Origin: Hirschia baltica ATCC 49814
GTDB lineage: Bacteria; Pseudomonadota; Alphaproteobacteria; Caulobacterales; Hyphomonadaceae
Length of the DNA: 64,000 bases
Reading direction: 5' to 3'
Assembly: GCF_000023785.1 (NCBI RefSeq)
Contig: NC_012982.1
Span: 1-64,000, forward strand
A program made the position numbers and the translations under genes. Positions 62,721 to 64,000 of this stretch are shown in pieces; position 1 is the stretch's first letter; each line of letters starts with the position of its first letter. The notes under the pieces were generated by a model. It was not told the DNA's origin. It worked only from the letters and a program-made list of their open reading frames with translations, and made no database searches.

Positions 62721-63383
62721 ATGATCGCCTTCGTCCAGTCTAGTCTGGTATCAGTTTTTATGATGCTAGATGCATCATCACAATATGCGGAAAGAGAAGT
62801 CGAGCGGCTTGAGGCATGTATTAGCAAATTGGATACATCTCCTGCTGATGCATATGAAGACGGTCTTGCATGGATGGCTGAAACTAATCGCGCCCGTGCC
62901 AGACATTGCGTTGCCCTTGCTTTGATAGAATTGGGGCATCTGGAAGAGGGTGCTATTCGGCTTGAAGATTTGGCAAATGCCACAGATGGCGGCACCATAC
63001 AGGACCGTGCTGTTTATTTGGCCCAATCAGGTAATGCTTGGCTGATTGCGCATCGCTATGAAGCGGCGGAGCTAACTTTGAGTAATGCTATTCGCTTATC
63101 CCCTTCTGATCCTGAATTATATAAAGATCGAGCCCGCGCCCGCGTGATGCTCAAGCAATGGTTAGGGGTGGATTCAGATGCGACCGAGGCGTTGGCGTTA
63201 GATCAAAATGATCTTGATGCATTGAAAATGCGCATAAAAGCACGGCTGGGATTGAATGAATTAGACCTAGCTGAAAAAGATCTGAAAGTGGCTATGTATT
63301 TAGCGCCAAAAGACATTGATGTTTTGGTGCTGCGCGGAGAAGTGCGCGATGCCCTCCGTAAAAGCGGGAATACGCACCGATAG
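62721..63383 (+). CDS. Tetratricopeptide-repeat protein
   Basis: A 220-residue, mostly helical protein with TPR-like repeats (for example AVYLAQSGNAWLIAHRYEAAELTLSNAIRLSPSDPELYKDRARARVMLKQWLGVDSDATEALALDQNDLDALKMRIKARLGLNELDLAEKDLKVAMYLAPKD). The N-terminus is mildly hydrophobic (AFVQSSLVSVFMML), possibly a signal peptide. TPRs mediate protein contacts; the partner is unknown. AGGAG lies nine bases before the ATG. Confidence 0.8.
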   Translation: MIAFVQSSLVSVFMMLDASSQYAEREVERLEACISKLDTSPADAYEDGLAWMAETNRARARHCVALALIELGHLEEGAIRLEDLANATDGGTIQDRAVYLAQSGNAWLIAHRYEAAELTLSNAIRLSPSDPELYKDRARARVMLKQWLGVDSDATEALALDQNDLDALKMRIKARLGLNELDLAEKDLKVAMYLAPKDIDVLVLRGEVRDALRKSGNTHR

Positions 63384-63423
63384 GTGAGAGTTTTGTAATG
63401 CGCTAGATAATCAGAGCAAAAAG

Positions 63424-63451
63424 AAAGGCGACTTCGAAAGAAGCCGCCTTT
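63424..63451. terminator. Bidirectional terminator between TPR and FKBP genes
   Basis: AAAGGCG-A-CTTC pairs with GAAG-C-CGCCTTT around a GAAA loop, with A-rich and T-rich flanks on either side, so it can terminate both convergent transcripts. The stem is nearly the same as that at 56237-56264. Confidence 0.92.
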
Positions 63452-63477
63452 TTTATTTGTGTCGTTTTATATCACTG

Positions 63478-64000
63478 TTAGTCAGCGCGTTGAACACCGC
63501 CAAGAGCGACTTCGAACATCAGGTCTGCTTTAGCTGGGATAACCGGTGGGCGTCCAGCTTCACCATAGGCTAGCTCGTATGGGATATACATCATCCAACG
63601 GTCGCCTGGTTTCATCAATTGGAGGCCTTCAACCCAACCTGGGATCAGACGACCAGCTGGAAATTGAGCGGACTCGCCGCGCTGGAAGGAAGAGTCAAAC
63701 ATGCTTCCGTCTGATGCTAGGCGACCTTCGTAGTGAACATCTACCATGTCTTGCGGACGTGGGCTGACACCATCTGGATCACCAGATTCTAGGATGACAT
63801 ATTGCAAGCCGCTTTCTGTCTTGATGACTTCTTCGGCATCGCTAGGCCAATCTGAATATTTTGCCCAAGCTGCTTCATCTGACTTTGGTGTGACGCGAAC
63901 GTCTTTCAGGTGAAGCATGAACATCAAGTCTGTGTTTGGTGGAATAGCGCCGCCGGCACCGTCTTCGCCATAAGCGAGATCAGCTGGTACATAAAGCATC
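63478..64000 (-). CDS. Tandem FKBP-type peptidyl-prolyl isomerase, 5' part outside the window
   Basis: The 3' part of a prolyl isomerase gene that enters from beyond the right edge; no start is claimed. The visible 174 codons cover the end of one FKBP domain (MLYVPADLAYGEDGAGGAIPPNTDLMFMLHLKDV) and a complete second one (YVILESGDPDGVSPRPQDMVDVHYEGRLASDGSMFDSSFQRGESAQFPAGRLIPGWVEGLQLMKPGDRWMMYIPYELAYGEAGRPPVIPAKADLMFEVALGGV). Active-site residues VHYEG, FDSS, IPGW and ELAYG are present. Such tandem FkpA/MIP-like enzymes usually assist folding in the periplasm, but the N-terminal signal is not visible. Confidence 0.92.
   Translation of the reverse strand, partial: MLYVPADLAYGEDGAGGAIPPNTDLMFMLHLKDVRVTPKSDEAAWAKYSDWPSDAEEVIKTESGLQYVILESGDPDGVSPRPQDMVDVHYEGRLASDGSMFDSSFQRGESAQFPAGRLIPGWVEGLQLMKPGDRWMMYIPYELAYGEAGRPPVIPAKADLMFEVALGGVQRAD

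Overview
The window reads as the chromosome of a Gram-negative alphaproteobacterium. The order mnmG-rsmG-parA-parB, then leuS-lptE-holA, a CenR-type regulator, xthA, lolA and ftsK follows, as I recall it, the origin-proximal layout of Caulobacter and its relatives. The moderate, AT-leaning base composition and marine-type gene content suggest a Hyphomonadaceae/Maricaulales-like organism, perhaps near Hirschia. That genus guess is inference from memory, not a search. No prophage, insertion sequence, CRISPR array or rRNA operon was seen. One tRNA gene (Gly, GCC) is present.

Layout. 0-4.3 kb: translationally coupled mnmG-rsmG-parA-parB, with two parS-type ParB sites inside rsmG. 4.3-9.1 kb (minus): leuS-lptE-holA plus a DUF3576 lipoprotein. 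9.3-15.5 kb: porin, NtrZ-like periplasmic protein, divergent thiE-like/yggS, L,D-transpeptidase, CenR-like regulator, xthA and lolA, with a structured non-coding region upstream of xthA. 15.7-19.8 kb: ftsK and amtB. 20-25 kb: a ubiH-type monooxygenase facing a cnoX-lonN-trm112-DUF971 operon, then a ProXp-type editing protein, a DUF6065-like protein and tRNA-Gly. 25-30 kb: LOG-family protein and sbcD-sbcC. 30.5-33.3 kb: the complete EF-P beta-lysylation set (epmB, epmA, efp). 33.4-41.1 kb: oxygenase, DUF1330, ohr, low-molecular-weight phosphatase, an unusual MGS-like/amidohydrolase fusion, photolyase, DUF4188, YebC, sirtuin and a tiny membrane protein.

41.4-46.4 kb holds the most distinctive block: an operon for a lipoprotein-type subtilase, a membrane-anchored protein resembling a free-standing subtilase propeptide, a lipoprotein of unknown function, an M23 peptidase lipoprotein and a DUF2164 protein. 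I regard this as the best candidate for an undescribed cell-envelope system. 46.5-49 kb: gpmA, a RibD-like deaminase with a collapsed reductase half, and a solitary ParA-like ATPase.

49.2-58.5 kb (mostly minus) is the classical infC-rpmI-rplT-pheS-pheT translation cluster, here interrupted by six unrelated genes. infC appears to start at an ATA codon. 58.6-64 kb: two glycosyltransferases, an alpha/beta hydrolase, an SDR-type epimerase, a TPR protein and the 3' part of a tandem FKBP prolyl isomerase that runs off the window.

The genome is compact. Many same-strand genes overlap by ATGA or TAATG, and four convergent pairs interlock their stop codons in a shared TTAA or TTAG.
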